Below are positions 18,742 to 28,079 of a stretch of 64,000 bases of DNA, one piece after another. The stretch covers positions 434,001 through 498,000 of the forward strand of contig NZ_JAAAMH010000001.1 of assembly GCF_024105655.1 (NCBI RefSeq), written 5' to 3'. The translations under genes and the position numbers were made by a program. The notes under the pieces were generated by a model. That model was given only the letters and a program-made list of their open reading frames with translations. It was not told where the DNA came from and did no database searches. The first letter of the stretch is position 1. Every line of letters begins with the position of its first letter. The stretch is from Aliihoeflea sp. 40Bstr573 (GTDB taxonomy: Bacteria; Pseudomonadota; Alphaproteobacteria; Rhizobiales; Rhizobiaceae).

Positions 18742-19886
18742 ACGCGCCAGCCTCCGCACCGCTGAAACTCAACGATGCGCAGAGGCTGAGCTGGCTCCGG
18801 CTACTGCGCTCAGACAATGTCGGCCCGGCCACTTTCCGCGACCTGATCAACCGCTTCGGTTCGGCAAAGGCCGCACTCGACGCCTTGCCCGATCTCGCAG
18901 CACGCGGAGGTGGACGCAAGATCCGCATCGCCTCGATCGTGGACGCGCAGGCGGAACTCGACCGGGTTGCGCGCTTTGGCGGGCGGATTGCCGCCATCGG
19001 CGAAGCGGACTATCCGCCTATGCTGCGCCACATGGACGTGCCGCCCCCCTTGGTAACGGTGATGGGCCGCAGCGACGTGTTTTCCGCCCCGGCGGTCGCG
19101 ATCGTTGGCGCGCGCAATGCATCGGCTTCCGGCGCGAAGATGGCTCGTCAGTTGGCAGGCGAACTCGGCGCGGCCGGTTTCACGATCGTCTCGGGCCTTG
19201 CCCGCGGCATCGACGCCGCCGCGCACTGGGCGAGCCTCGAGACCGGCACCGTGGCAGTCCTTGCAGGCGGGCTCGACAAGCCCTACCCGCCCGAAAACCT
19301 CGAACTCGTCGGCCGAATTGCCCGCTCGGGCGCGGTGATCACCGAAATGCCGTTCGGCTGGGAGCCGCGCGCACGCGACTTTCCGCGTCGCAACCGGCTG
19401 ATCGCGGGGCTGGGGCTCGGGCTGGTCGTGGTGGAAGCGGCCCAACGCTCCGGCTCTCTGATCAGCGCCCGACTGGCGGGCGAACTCGGCCGGCTCGTCT
19501 TCGCCGTGCCCGGCTCGCCGCTCGATCCGCGCGCAGCGGGGTCGAATGGCCTTCTGAAAGAGGGCGCGATCCTCACGCTGGGCAGCGAGGACGTTCTGGA
19601 GCATCTGCGCCCGATGATCGGTCGTCCGCCCGCCCCTGCCCTGCGCGAGGGGGAACCCGGGCCGGTCGAGCCTGCTTACGACGAGGAGCCGGCCGAGCCG
19701 GGCAAGGACGAGCGTACGCGCCTGATCGAGGCACTGAGCCCCACCCCGACGGCGATCGACGACATCGTCCGGCACGCCGATCTGTCAGCACAGATGGTTC
19801 GAACGCTGCTTCTGGAGCTCGATCTGGCTGGCCGCCTCGAGCGACATTCAGGAGGCACTGTCTCTTTGATTGCGCCCGCCTCGTGA
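18738..19886 (+). CDS. dprA: DNA-processing protein DprA
   Basis: The 382-residue protein loads RecA on single-stranded DNA taken up by transformation. It has an N-terminal SAM-like region (about 10-75), a Rossmann-like central domain with [27 protein letters not shown] and [10 protein letters not shown], and a C-terminal winged helix (about 320-380, [20 protein letters not shown]). The N-terminal SAM part and the C-terminal winged helix are both intact. It overlaps plsY by 4 bases. A disrupted small gene overlaps its 3' end on the opposite strand. Confidence 0.94.
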   Translation: MNAPASAPLKLNDAQRLSWLRLLRSDNVGPATFRDLINRFGSAKAALDALPDLAARGGGRKIRIASIVDAQAELDRVARFGGRIAAIGEADYPPMLRHMDVPPPLVTVMGRSDVFSAPAVAIVGARNASASGAKMARQLAGELGAAGFTIVSGLARGIDAAAHWASLETGTVAVLAGGLDKPYPPENLELVGRIARSGAVITEMPFGWEPRARDFPRRNRLIAGLGLGLVVVEAAQRSGSLISARLAGELGRLVFAVPGSPLDPRAAGSNGLLKEGAILTLGSEDVLEHLRPMIGRPPAPALREGEPGPVEPAYDEEPAEPGKDERTRLIEALSPTPTAIDDIVRHADLSAQMVRTLLLELDLAGRLERHSGGTVSLIAPAS

Positions 19887-20072
19887 GGGACGCGCACCGC
19901 GAAGGACGTCGTTCGCCTCGGTGCAGGCCATTTCGAGCAGATATGTCAGCATCTCATGCCCTTCGTCGGCGGTCATCTGCCGCAGCTGCCCCAGCATGGC
20001 ATGGACATATTCCAGCTATTCGGTCCTGTTCGTTTCAAGCTGTCCCGTCTTTGCACTGAGTGCCTCCCGCAT
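19848..20072 (-). pseudogene. Small helical protein gene interrupted by an in-frame amber codon
   Basis: From the ATG at 20072 (preceded by GGGAG) the frame reads MREALSAKTGQLETNRTE and then meets TAG at 20018-20016. The same frame continues open for 55 codons with a coherent helical protein (LEYVHAMLGQLRQM, then EGHEMLTYLLEM and a basic end) to a TGA at 19850-19848. The pattern resembles short Hyphomicrobiales proteins I have seen, but I cannot confirm a match. A later ATG at 19997 could make a 49-residue product but has no good ribosome site. The first stop most likely inactivates the gene. The last 39 bases overlap dprA. Confidence 0.6.
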
Positions 20073-20353
20073 AAGGGCTCCCTTTAGGCTCCGACTCAAA
20101 CCCCGATGCCGCGATCTTCGTCGGTTGCAAACTTGCCTGTACCGCAACTGGCAGTAATATCAGCATGTACGCAAACACTATCAATTGCAATTGCAAATTA
20201 CTACAACTTAAGCGTGCATATCGCCCGTTGCAACAGGTGGCAAAATCGTTTTCCCTTGACCGGGCGACGCTGCGCCGCCATGTCACGCTCCGAGAACGGA
20301 AAGCCAAATGAGGGCCACACGCATCGTGGAGGCCCGGGGATCGCGCGGAAAAT

Positions 20354-23035
20354 ATGGACGTCGTCGTCGTCGAATCGCCTGCCAAGGCCAAGACAATCAA
20401 CAAGTATCTGGGTTCGGGCTACAAGGTGCTGGCCTCGTTTGGCCATGTGCGCGACCTGCCGGCCAAGGACGGTTCCGTGCGCCCCGACGACGACTTCGCC
20501 ATGTCCTGGGAAGTGGATTCGCCATCCTCCAAGCGCCTTGGCGACATTGCCAAGGCGATGAAGGAGGCAGACAGCCTGATCCTCGCGACCGATCCGGATC
20601 GCGAGGGCGAGGCCATTTCCTGGCATGTGCTGGAAGTGCTGAACCAGAAAAAGGTCATCAAGGGCAAGCCGGTCAAGCGCGTGGTCTTCAACGCCATCAC
20701 CAAGGCGGCAGTGACCGAGGCGATGGCCAATCCGCGCGAGATCGACGGGCCGCTGGTCGACGCCTATCTGGCGCGCCGGGCGCTGGACTATCTCGTCGGC
20801 TTCACCCTCTCGCCGGTTCTGTGGCGCAAACTGCCCGGCGCCCGCTCGGCGGGCCGCGTTCAGTCGGTGGCTCTGCGCCTTATTTGCGATCGTGAATCCG
20901 AGATCGAACGGTTCATCCGCGAGGAATACTGGCAGATCGCTGCCCTTCTCGACACGGTGCGCAAGGACCGCTTCGAGGCGCGATTGACGGCCTATGAGGG
21001 CAAGAAGCTCGCCAAGCTCGACATCGCCAACAAGGCACGCGCCGACGAGATCAAGGCGATGCTCGACGGCGCGACCTTCACGGCGGCCTCGGTCGAGGCC
21101 AAGCCGACGAAGCGCAACCCCGCCCCGCCCTTCACCACATCTACGTTGCAGCAGGCTGCGTCCTCGCGGCTCGGCTTCTCGGCTTCGCGCACCATGCAGG
21201 TTGCGCAGCGGCTCTATGAAGGCGTCGAGATCGGCGGCGAGACGACCGGTCTCATCACCTATATGCGAACCGACGGCGTGCAGATGGCGCCCGAGGCGAT
21301 CGCGGCAGCGCGCGAGCAGATCGGCAAGGGCTTCGGCGAGCGCTATCTGCCCGAAAAGCCGCGCTATTATTCGACCAAGGCCAAGAACGCCCAGGAAGCG
21401 CACGAGGCGGTGCGCCCGACCGAGTTCTGGCGCACGCCCGATCAGGTTCGCAAATATCTCGATGCCGATCAGGCGCGGCTCTACGACATGATCTGGAAGC
21501 GCGCGATCGCCAGCCAGATGGTGCCGGCCGAAATCGAGAGGACGACGGTCGAGATAGACGCCGTCAACGGGCCCAAGACCGCCAATCTGCGTGCGGTCGG
21601 CTCGGTCGTTCGCTTCGACGGCTTCATCGCCGCCTATACCGAGCAGAAGGACGAGGACGCGACCGACGCGGACGACGAGGACAAGCGTCTGCCGGAAATC
21701 CGGCAGGGCGAGGCCGTCACGCGTCACCAGATCAACGCCACCCAGCACTCGACCGAGCCGCCGCCGCGCTATTCCGAAGCGTCCCTCATCAAACGGATGG
21801 AAGAGCTCGGCATCGGCCGGCCGTCCACCTATGCGGCGACGCTGAAGACGCTCGAGGACCGCGACTACGTCACGAACGAAAAGCGCAAGCTGGTGCCGCA
21901 GGCCAAGGGCCGGCTGGTAACCTCGTTCCTGGAAAGCTTCTTCGACCGCTATGTGGAGTACGACTTCACGGCGGCGCTGGAAGAAAAGCTCGATCAGATT
22001 TCGGACGGCAAGCTCGCCTGGAAGGACGTGCTGCGCGACTTCTGGAAGGAGTTCTCCGGCCATGTCGACAGCATCAAGGAACTGCGCGTAACCGACGTTC
22101 TCGATGCGCTGAACGAGGAACTGGCGCCGCTCGCCTTTCCGCCGCGCGAGGACGGCAGCGACCCGCGCATCTGTCCCAAATGCGGCTCCGGGCAGCTTTC
22201 ACTGAAGCTTGGCAAGTTCGGCGCTTTCGTCGGCTGCTCGAACTATCCCGAATGCGGCTTCACGCGCCAGCTTGACGGACCGGCCGGTAATGGCGACGGG
22301 ACAGCGGTCGACGGCGACAAGGAGCTTGGCAAGGATCCGTATACGGGTGAGGAGATCACGCTGAAGAGCGGCCGCTTCGGCCCCTATGTCCAGCGTGGCG
22401 AGGGCAAGGAAGCCAAGCGATCCAGCCTGCCCAAGGGCTGGACTCCGGATTCGATCGACCACGAGAAGGCGCTCGCACTCCTGTCGCTTCCACGCGATGT
22501 CGGCAAGCATCCGGAAACCGGCAAGATGATTTCCGCCGGGCTCGGTCGCTACGGCCCGTTCGTGCTCCATGATGGGACCTATGCCAATCTGGAGACGATC
22601 GAGGATGTTTTCTCGATCGGCCTCAACCGTGCGGTGACCGTCATTGCCGAGAAGAAGTCGAAATTCGCCAATGGCCGCGAGCGCGGCGCGGCAACGGCGC
22701 TGAAGGAACTGGGCGAGCATCCGGACGGCGGCGGGAAGATCACCGTGCGCGACGGGCGCTACGGCCCCTATGTCAACTGGGGCAAGGTCAATGCGACGCT
22801 GCCCAAGGGCAAGGCCCCTGAAAGCGTGACCGTCGAGGAAGCGCTCACTCTGATTGCCGAACGGGCAGCCAAGAGCGGGACCAAGGTGCCGAAGAAGAAG
22901 GCTGCGCCGAAAGCCAAGGCGAAGGCCGCCAAGGCGGATGGCGAGACCAAGACGGCGGCGAAGAAACCTGCGGCCAAAAAGACAGCGGCCAAGAAGCCGG
23001 CCGCGAAAAAGGCCTCGGCAAAGGCGAAGGAGTAG
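20354..23035 (+). CDS. topA: DNA topoisomerase I
   Basis: The 893-residue enzyme relaxes negative supercoils. It begins MDVVVVESPAKAKTINKYLG (TOPRIM), has DPDREGEAISWH with the acidic triad, and the active-site segment GLITYMRTDG. One four-cysteine zinc finger is visible (CPKCGSGQ ... GCSNYPEC) followed by several repeats of a short topo C-terminal module (SGRFGPYVQRG, LGRYGPFVLHD, DGRYGPYVNWG). The last 50 residues are a Lys/Ala-rich tail. The RNase R gene follows after 3 bases. The upstream 280 bases are AT-rich and hold repeated TTGCAA hexamers. Confidence 0.97.
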   Translation: MDVVVVESPAKAKTINKYLGSGYKVLASFGHVRDLPAKDGSVRPDDDFAMSWEVDSPSSKRLGDIAKAMKEADSLILATDPDREGEAISWHVLEVLNQKKVIKGKPVKRVVFNAITKAAVTEAMANPREIDGPLVDAYLARRALDYLVGFTLSPVLWRKLPGARSAGRVQSVALRLICDRESEIERFIREEYWQIAALLDTVRKDRFEARLTAYEGKKLAKLDIANKARADEIKAMLDGATFTAASVEAKPTKRNPAPPFTTSTLQQAASSRLGFSASRTMQVAQRLYEGVEIGGETTGLITYMRTDGVQMAPEAIAAAREQIGKGFGERYLPEKPRYYSTKAKNAQEAHEAVRPTEFWRTPDQVRKYLDADQARLYDMIWKRAIASQMVPAEIERTTVEIDAVNGPKTANLRAVGSVVRFDGFIAAYTEQKDEDATDADDEDKRLPEIRQGEAVTRHQINATQHSTEPPPRYSEASLIKRMEELGIGRPSTYAATLKTLEDRDYVTNEKRKLVPQAKGRLVTSFLESFFDRYVEYDFTAALEEKLDQISDGKLAWKDVLRDFWKEFSGHVDSIKELRVTDVLDALNEELAPLAFPPREDGSDPRICPKCGSGQLSLKLGKFGAFVGCSNYPECGFTRQLDGPAGNGDGTAVDGDKELGKDPYTGEEITLKSGRFGPYVQRGEGKEAKRSSLPKGWTPDSIDHEKALALLSLPRDVGKHPETGKMISAGLGRYGPFVLHDGTYANLETIEDVFSIGLNRAVTVIAEKKSKFANGRERGAATALKELGEHPDGGGKITVRDGRYGPYVNWGKVNATLPKGKAPESVTVEEALTLIAERAAKSGTKVPKKKAAPKAKAKAAKADGETKTAAKKPAAKKTAAKKPAAKKASAKAKE

Positions 23036-23038
23036 CCC

Positions 23039-25360
23039 TTGGCGCGAAAGATTTCCGGGCGAAAGTCTGCCGCGCCGGCGAAGCGGTCGGACGGCGCAAC
23101 CCCGTCCGGCGACTTCCGCCCGAGCCGAGACGAAATCCTCGCCTATATCGCTGAGAATCCAGACCTTTCGGGCAAGCGCGAACTCGCCAAGGCATTTCGG
23201 TTCAAGGGCGATGACCGCGTCTGGCTGAAGGACATGCTGCGCGATCTTCAGGACGAGGGCCTGCTGCAAAAGCGCGACAAGAAGCTGAAACGGCCTGGCG
23301 ACCTGCCGCATATGGTCGTGCTGGACGTCGTCAGCCGAGACCCGGACGGGCTCCTGATCGCGCGTCCCGCAGAATGGCCCGCCGATCTCGGCGCCGCGCC
23401 TTTGGTCGCGATTCGAACCCAGCGGCAGGGCCGCGGTCCGGCGCCCGGAATCGGTGACCGCGTTCTCGCCAAGACCTTTCCGAACGAGGAAAAGGGCGGC
23501 CCGACCTATACGGCGCGCGTCGTCAAGATCTTCGACAAGCAGCGCGATGCGGTGCTCGGCGTGCTGCGGCATCTGGCCGATGGCGGGTTCCGCATGGAGC
23601 CGGTCGAGCGCCGCCAGCCCGAACTCACCATCGACGAGGACGATTTGAACGGAGCAGAGCCCGGAGACCTGATCGAGGTCGCGCCGCTGCGCCACGCGCG
23701 CTACGGCCTGCCCAAGGGCAAGGTGCTGGAAGTTGTCGGCTCGCTGGCGAGCGAGAAGGCGGTTTCGATGATCGCCATCCACAGCCATGACATTCCGCAC
23801 GTATTCCCGAACGCCGTCATCGCCGAGGCCAAAGCCTGCCGGCCGGCAACACTCGACAACAGGGAAGACTGGCGCGACCTGCCGCTGATCACAATCGACC
23901 CGGCCGACGCCAAGGACCATGACGATGCCGTTCACGCCGCGCTAGACGAGGATGACGCCAATCCCGGCGGCATCATCGCCACGGTCGCCATCGCCGATGT
24001 CGCGGCCTATGTGTGCGCCGGAACCGAACTCGACCAGGAGGCGCTGAAGCGGGGCAATTCGTGCTACTTCCCGGACCGCGTCGTGCCTATGCTGCCCGAG
24101 CGCATCTCCAACGATTTGTGCTCTTTGCGCGAGAACGAGGACCGCCCTGCCCTTGCCGTGCGCATGGTTTTCAGCGCCGACGGCCGCAAGATCCGGCACT
24201 CCTTCCATCGCGTGATGATGCGCAGCCACGTCAAGCTTTCCTACAATCAGGCGCAGGCGGCGATCGACGGCGCTGCGGACGAGAAGACCGCACCCTTTGT
24301 CGAGAAGGTGCTGAAACCGCTCTGGGAAGGCTATCGCATCTTGAAGCGTGGCCGCGACAGCCGCCAGCCTCTGGAACTCGACCTGCCCGAGCGCAAGATT
24401 CTCCTGAAGGAGGACGGCACGGTCGACCGCGTGATCGTGCCCGACCGGCTGGACGCCCACAAGCTGATCGAAGAATTCATGATCCAGGCGAATGTGGCCG
24501 CCGCCGAGACGCTGGAAGCCAAGCGCCAGCCGTTGATCTACCGCGTCCATGACGAACCCTCGATGGCAAAGCAGGAATCGCTGCGCGAATTTCTGACGAC
24601 GGTCGGCCTGTCGCTGGCGCGTGGGGCGCATTTGCGCCCATCGCAGTTCAACGGCATCCTCAAGGCCGTCGAAGGCAGCGAGCATGACGAACTGGTCAAT
24701 GAGGTGGTGCTGCGCAGCCAGAGCCAGGCGATCTATTCCAAGGACAATGCCGGGCATTTTGGACTGAACCTCAGGCGCTACGCCCATTTCACCTCGCCGA
24801 TCCGGCGCTATGCCGACCTGATCGTCCACCGCGCCCTTATCTCCGCTCTCGGGCTCGGCAAGGATGGGCTCACAAAGGCAGAGGAAGGGCGGCTCGAGGA
24901 AATTTCAGCGCTGATCTCGGCGACGGAGCGGCGCGCAATGGCCGCCGAGCGGGACACGGTGGATCGGCTGATCGCAGCGCATCTTGCAACGCGGCTCGAC
25001 GAGACCTTTACCGGCCGGATCTCCGGAGTGACCAAGGCCGGCCTCTTCGTCCAGTTGCCGCAGTTCGGCGCAGACGGTTTCGTGCCGGTGTCAACGCTGG
25101 GTGACGACTACTATATCTACGATGAAGCGGCACACGCGATGATCGGAGAACGGACCCGCAAGGGCTTTCGCCTGGCGGACACCGTGGACGTGAAACTCGT
25201 GGAAATCGCGCCGATGGCCGGCAGCCTGAGGTTCGAGATGATGAGCGACCCGGAACCGGTCGCAGGATCGCGCGCATCGCTTCATAAGGCCAAGGGCCGC
25301 AGGCGTGCAGACCAGTCGCGCCGGCCCGGCGGACGCGGCACGACAAGGAACAGGCGATGA
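23039..25360 (+). CDS. rnr: Ribonuclease R
   Basis: The 773-residue 3'-5' exoribonuclease has cold-shock-like N-terminal RNA-binding domains, an RNB domain with the catalytic acidic cluster IDPADAKDHDDAVH, NLRRYAHFTSPIRRYADL in the core, and a C-terminal S1 domain (from FTGRISGVTKAGLFVQLP). The tail is rich in K and R. The start is a TTG at 23039: AAGGAG ends just before the topA stop, 6 bases upstream. It degrades structured RNA and acts in mRNA and rRNA quality control. Its stop overlaps the DUF983 start by 4 bases. Confidence 0.96.
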   Translation: MARKISGRKSAAPAKRSDGATPSGDFRPSRDEILAYIAENPDLSGKRELAKAFRFKGDDRVWLKDMLRDLQDEGLLQKRDKKLKRPGDLPHMVVLDVVSRDPDGLLIARPAEWPADLGAAPLVAIRTQRQGRGPAPGIGDRVLAKTFPNEEKGGPTYTARVVKIFDKQRDAVLGVLRHLADGGFRMEPVERRQPELTIDEDDLNGAEPGDLIEVAPLRHARYGLPKGKVLEVVGSLASEKAVSMIAIHSHDIPHVFPNAVIAEAKACRPATLDNREDWRDLPLITIDPADAKDHDDAVHAALDEDDANPGGIIATVAIADVAAYVCAGTELDQEALKRGNSCYFPDRVVPMLPERISNDLCSLRENEDRPALAVRMVFSADGRKIRHSFHRVMMRSHVKLSYNQAQAAIDGAADEKTAPFVEKVLKPLWEGYRILKRGRDSRQPLELDLPERKILLKEDGTVDRVIVPDRLDAHKLIEEFMIQANVAAAETLEAKRQPLIYRVHDEPSMAKQESLREFLTTVGLSLARGAHLRPSQFNGILKAVEGSEHDELVNEVVLRSQSQAIYSKDNAGHFGLNLRRYAHFTSPIRRYADLIVHRALISALGLGKDGLTKAEEGRLEEISALISATERRAMAAERDTVDRLIAAHLATRLDETFTGRISGVTKAGLFVQLPQFGADGFVPVSTLGDDYYIYDEAAHAMIGERTRKGFRLADTVDVKLVEIAPMAGSLRFEMMSDPEPVAGSRASLHKAKGRRRADQSRRPGGRGTTRNRR

Positions 25361-25785
25361 GCGAAATCCACTATGGCGGCGATGCCGCACGCAATGACCG
25401 GTCTCTGATCCGTTCGATGTGGCGCGGTTTTCTTTGCCGCTGCCCGCACTGCGGAGAAGGCAGGCTTTTCGACCGGTTCCTGAAGGTGGCGCCGGAATGT
25501 TCGGCCTGCGGCGAGGCGATGCACCACCACCGTGCGGACGATCTGCCTGCCTATCTCGTGATCTTCATCGTCGGCCATATCGTCGTCGGCGGTTTCATGG
25601 GCGTCGAAATGACCAGCGGTCTTGGCCTGTGGCAGCATCTTGCGATCTGGGTGCCTCTAACGATCATCGGCTCGATCGTGCTTCTCCAACCTGTAAAGGG
25701 GGCCGTCGTCGGCCTGCAATGGGCGCTCCATATGCACGGCTTCGGCGGCGAGGAGGACGTTCTGGACGACCATCCGGAGCTTTGA
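25357..25785 (+). CDS. DUF983 family membrane protein
   Basis: The 142-residue protein has two CxxC-type zinc-ribbon pairs (CPHCGEG near residue 29 and CSACGE near 48), then two membrane helices (about 66-86 and 94-114). This is the DUF983 arrangement seen in alphaproteobacteria, often near ribonuclease R genes. The function is unknown. Its ATG overlaps the rnr stop by 4 bases, and the Nudix gene follows by 26 bases, so the three are probably co-transcribed. Confidence 0.87.
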   Translation: MSEIHYGGDAARNDRSLIRSMWRGFLCRCPHCGEGRLFDRFLKVAPECSACGEAMHHHRADDLPAYLVIFIVGHIVVGGFMGVEMTSGLGLWQHLAIWVPLTIIGSIVLLQPVKGAVVGLQWALHMHGFGGEEDVLDDHPEL

Positions 25786-25811
25786 ACGAACCGTCGCCAG
25801 GGAGGGACATC

Positions 25812-26552
25812 TTGGAAGGTTTTACGCGCGCCCAGATCGACCAGGCGGAGAGCAATGATTTTGCGCTCGGCGCGGGCCCCAAGCGGCCGCGTGACGCAGC
25901 GACGCTGATCCTGCTCGACCGCAGGGGCAGCGACATCTGCGTGTTGATGGGGCGCCGCCACATGAAACATGCCTTCATGCCCGGCAAGTTCGTTTTTCCG
26001 GGCGGACGCACCGACCCGAACGACAGCCGCATCGGCGTGGCGACGCCGCTCGATCCTGCCGAGGAGATCAAGCTGATCGGAACGGGCAGCCGGGCCACGG
26101 CCGCCCGCGCCCGCGCGATTGCGCTTTCAGCCATTCGCGAGACCTATGAGGAGGCCGGCCTCTTGATCGGGCGCAAAGGCCCTTTCACGACCAACAAGGC
26201 CGACTGGCAAGGATTTGTCGAGCACGGCATCCAGCCCTCGCTTGCCGGGCTTCGCTTTGTCGCCCGTGCGATCACGCCGCCCGGCCGCGTGCGCCGTTTC
26301 GATACGCGCTTCCTCTCGGTCTGGAAGGACGAGGTCGCTCTCGAACTGGAAGATGGTGGGCCGACGCACGAGTTGGAGGAACTCGTCTGGCTGCCGATCA
26401 AGGACGCGAAGGAAGCCGATATTCCGAGCATCACGCGGACAGTTCTCGGCGACCTCGAATCGCGGCTGAAGGTCGACCCTGAGTTGACGCCGGGCGGCGA
26501 GGTTCCGTTCTACCGGCTTCGCCGGGACCGCTTCGAACGCAACATCATCTAG
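25812..26552 (+). CDS. Nudix hydrolase
   Basis: The 246-residue protein carries a Nudix signature split by an insertion: FPGGRTDPNDS supplies the leading Gly region and IRETYEEAGLLIG the catalytic REx2EE. The N-terminus (KRPRDAATLILLDR) is the start of the Nudix fold. The substrate is unknown. I chose the TTG at 25812 because GGGAGG precedes it at good spacing; no in-frame ATG lies nearby, and a TTG at 25782 would overlap DUF983. It is the fourth gene of the topA-rnr-DUF983 unit. Confidence 0.88.
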   Translation: MEGFTRAQIDQAESNDFALGAGPKRPRDAATLILLDRRGSDICVLMGRRHMKHAFMPGKFVFPGGRTDPNDSRIGVATPLDPAEEIKLIGTGSRATAARARAIALSAIRETYEEAGLLIGRKGPFTTNKADWQGFVEHGIQPSLAGLRFVARAITPPGRVRRFDTRFLSVWKDEVALELEDGGPTHELEELVWLPIKDAKEADIPSITRTVLGDLESRLKVDPELTPGGEVPFYRLRRDRFERNII

Positions 26553-26564
26553 CGTCGGGCTCCC

Positions 26565-27746
26565 ATGCATTCCGGTCCGTCGGCTTCCAGTGACGAAACC
26601 ATAAAGTGGCTCTCGGTGACGGCAGCCATCGCGTCGATCAGTGTGGTGGGAATCGCCATCGGCATCGCGATGCCGCTTTTGAGCGTCATTCTGGAAAGCC
26701 GCGGCCATTCTGCGACGATGATCGGGCTCAATACGGCGATTGCCGGCTTGGCCTCGATCGTGGCTGCACCGTTCGCGACGCCGCTCGCGGCGCGCTTCGG
26801 CGTCGTCGCGACGATGCTCGCCATGATCGTCGTCGGCGCCTTTTCTTTCGTCGGATTCTACGCTGCGCCGGAATTCTGGATGTGGTTTCCGCTGCGCGCG
26901 GCGCTGCATTTCTCGATCACCATCGTCTTCATCCTGTCGGAATTCTGGATTGCGACGTCGGCGCCGGCGGCAAAGCGCGGCTTCATCCTTGGCATCTACG
27001 CAACCGTGCTTTCGCTCGGCTTCGCCTTCGGGCCCTGGCTTTTCGCGCAGGTCGGCAGCCAGGGCTTCCTGCCTTTTGGCATCACCTTTGCCATCGTGAT
27101 GATCGCCGCCCTGCCCGTTCTGGCGGCCTTCAAGGAAAGCCCGCGAATCGACGCCACGCCGACCGACACGCGCTTCGTCGGCTATATCTGGCTGGTTCCG
27201 ATGGCGACGGGGGCCGTGCTCGTCTTCGGCGCGGTCGAGACTGGCGGTTTCGCGCTCTTTCCCGTCTACGGCACGCGGATCGGCTATTCGGAAGCGGACG
27301 CGGCGCTGCTCCTGACCGCCATCGGCCTTGGCAACGTCCTCATGCAGATCCCGCTCGGACTGATCAGCGACAAGATCAATGACCGTCGCCATCTTCTGAT
27401 GATCTGTGCGGCGATCGGCTTGGCCGGCATGGCCGCCCTGCCCTTCGTGGCGCATGACTGGTATCTGACGGCCGGCGTGCTCTTCGCCTGGGGAGGCGTC
27501 GTCGCGGGGCTCTACACGGTCGGCCTTGCACATCTGGGCTCGCGGCTTTCAGGGCGCGACCTCGCCTCGGCCAATGCCGCTTTCGTCCTGTGCTATGGAA
27601 TCGGCATGCTGCTCGGCCCGCAGGCGATCGGCATCGGCATGGACCTCTTTGGCCCGAACGGCTTTGCCTATGCGATCATGGTCTTCTTCGCGGCCTATCT
27701 TGGATTGGGCGCGGTTCGGCTCGGCCCCAGCACTTCGCGGGGTTGA
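26565..27746 (+). CDS. Major facilitator superfamily transporter
   Basis: The 393-residue protein has 12 predicted membrane helices in two halves. The first half has the RG-rich loop after helix 2 (TPLAARFG); the second has GLISDKINDRRHLL, the equivalent loop with its conserved Asp and Arg. It resembles the YcaD/multidrug and sugar efflux type of MFS proteins by length and loop motifs, but the substrate cannot be told. It lies 12 bases after the Nudix gene. A likely rpmG promoter begins at its stop codon. Confidence 0.9.
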   Translation: MHSGPSASSDETIKWLSVTAAIASISVVGIAIGIAMPLLSVILESRGHSATMIGLNTAIAGLASIVAAPFATPLAARFGVVATMLAMIVVGAFSFVGFYAAPEFWMWFPLRAALHFSITIVFILSEFWIATSAPAAKRGFILGIYATVLSLGFAFGPWLFAQVGSQGFLPFGITFAIVMIAALPVLAAFKESPRIDATPTDTRFVGYIWLVPMATGAVLVFGAVETGGFALFPVYGTRIGYSEADAALLLTAIGLGNVLMQIPLGLISDKINDRRHLLMICAAIGLAGMAALPFVAHDWYLTAGVLFAWGGVVAGLYTVGLAHLGSRLSGRDLASANAAFVLCYGIGMLLGPQAIGIGMDLFGPNGFAYAIMVFFAAYLGLGAVRLGPSTSRG

Positions 27747-27770
27747 CAATCGGCGCCGATCCAGTATGTC
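27743..27770 (+). promoter_or_regulatory. Likely sigma-70 promoter of rpmG
   Basis: TTGACA at 27743-27748 and TATGTC at 27765-27770 are separated by 16 bases, about 80 bases before the rpmG start. The -35 box overlaps the stop codon of the MFS gene. Confidence 0.5.
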
Positions 27771-27848
27771 TCGCGCCAAGTTTTCCGCCGCCCGGGCCCG
27801 GCTCCCGTTCGTATGCGGTGACATCTCTTTCAGAAACGGACGACCAAA

Positions 27849-28016
27849 ATGGCCAAGGCGACAACCATCAAGATCAAGCTTCTGTCGACCGCCGACACCG
27901 GCAGCTTCTACGTCACGACGAAGAACAGCCGCACGATGACGGACAAGATGACGAAGCGGAAGTACGATCCGATCGCGCGCAAGCACGTCGAGTTCAAGGA
28001 AACCAAGATCAAGTAA
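27849..28016 (+). CDS. rpmG: 50S ribosomal protein L33
   Basis: The 55-residue basic protein begins [20 protein letters not shown] and ends in [10 protein letters not shown], the normal L33 pattern. It lacks the two CxxC zinc pairs of the C+ form, so this is the zinc-free C- type. It sits on the large ribosomal subunit near the E site. It has its own promoter and a good terminator 24 bases after the stop. Confidence 0.97.
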   Translation: MAKATTIKIKLLSTADTGSFYVTTKNSRTMTDKMTKRKYDPIARKHVEFKETKIK

Positions 28017-28040
28017 GCCCTGCGCCTACGATCTGTTTAG

Positions 28041-28063
28041 AACGCCGCCTTCGGGCGGCGTTT
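28041..28063 (+). terminator. Rho-independent terminator of rpmG
   Basis: AACGCCGCC and GGCGGCGTT form a 9-bp stem around a 4-base TTCG-type loop, followed by TTTCG. It lies just after the rpmG stop codon on the plus strand. Confidence 0.8.
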
Positions 28064-28079
28064 CGCGTTTGTGGCTTGG

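Noticed and set aside
20016-20018. Amber codon read as pyrrolysine.
   Set aside because: No pyrrolysine genes or PYLIS-like element are seen, and the group does not use it; a simple nonsense change is more likely.
20201-22063. A 620-codon open frame opposite topA.
   Set aside because: It runs across the intergenic region and the start of topA; no recognisable domain.
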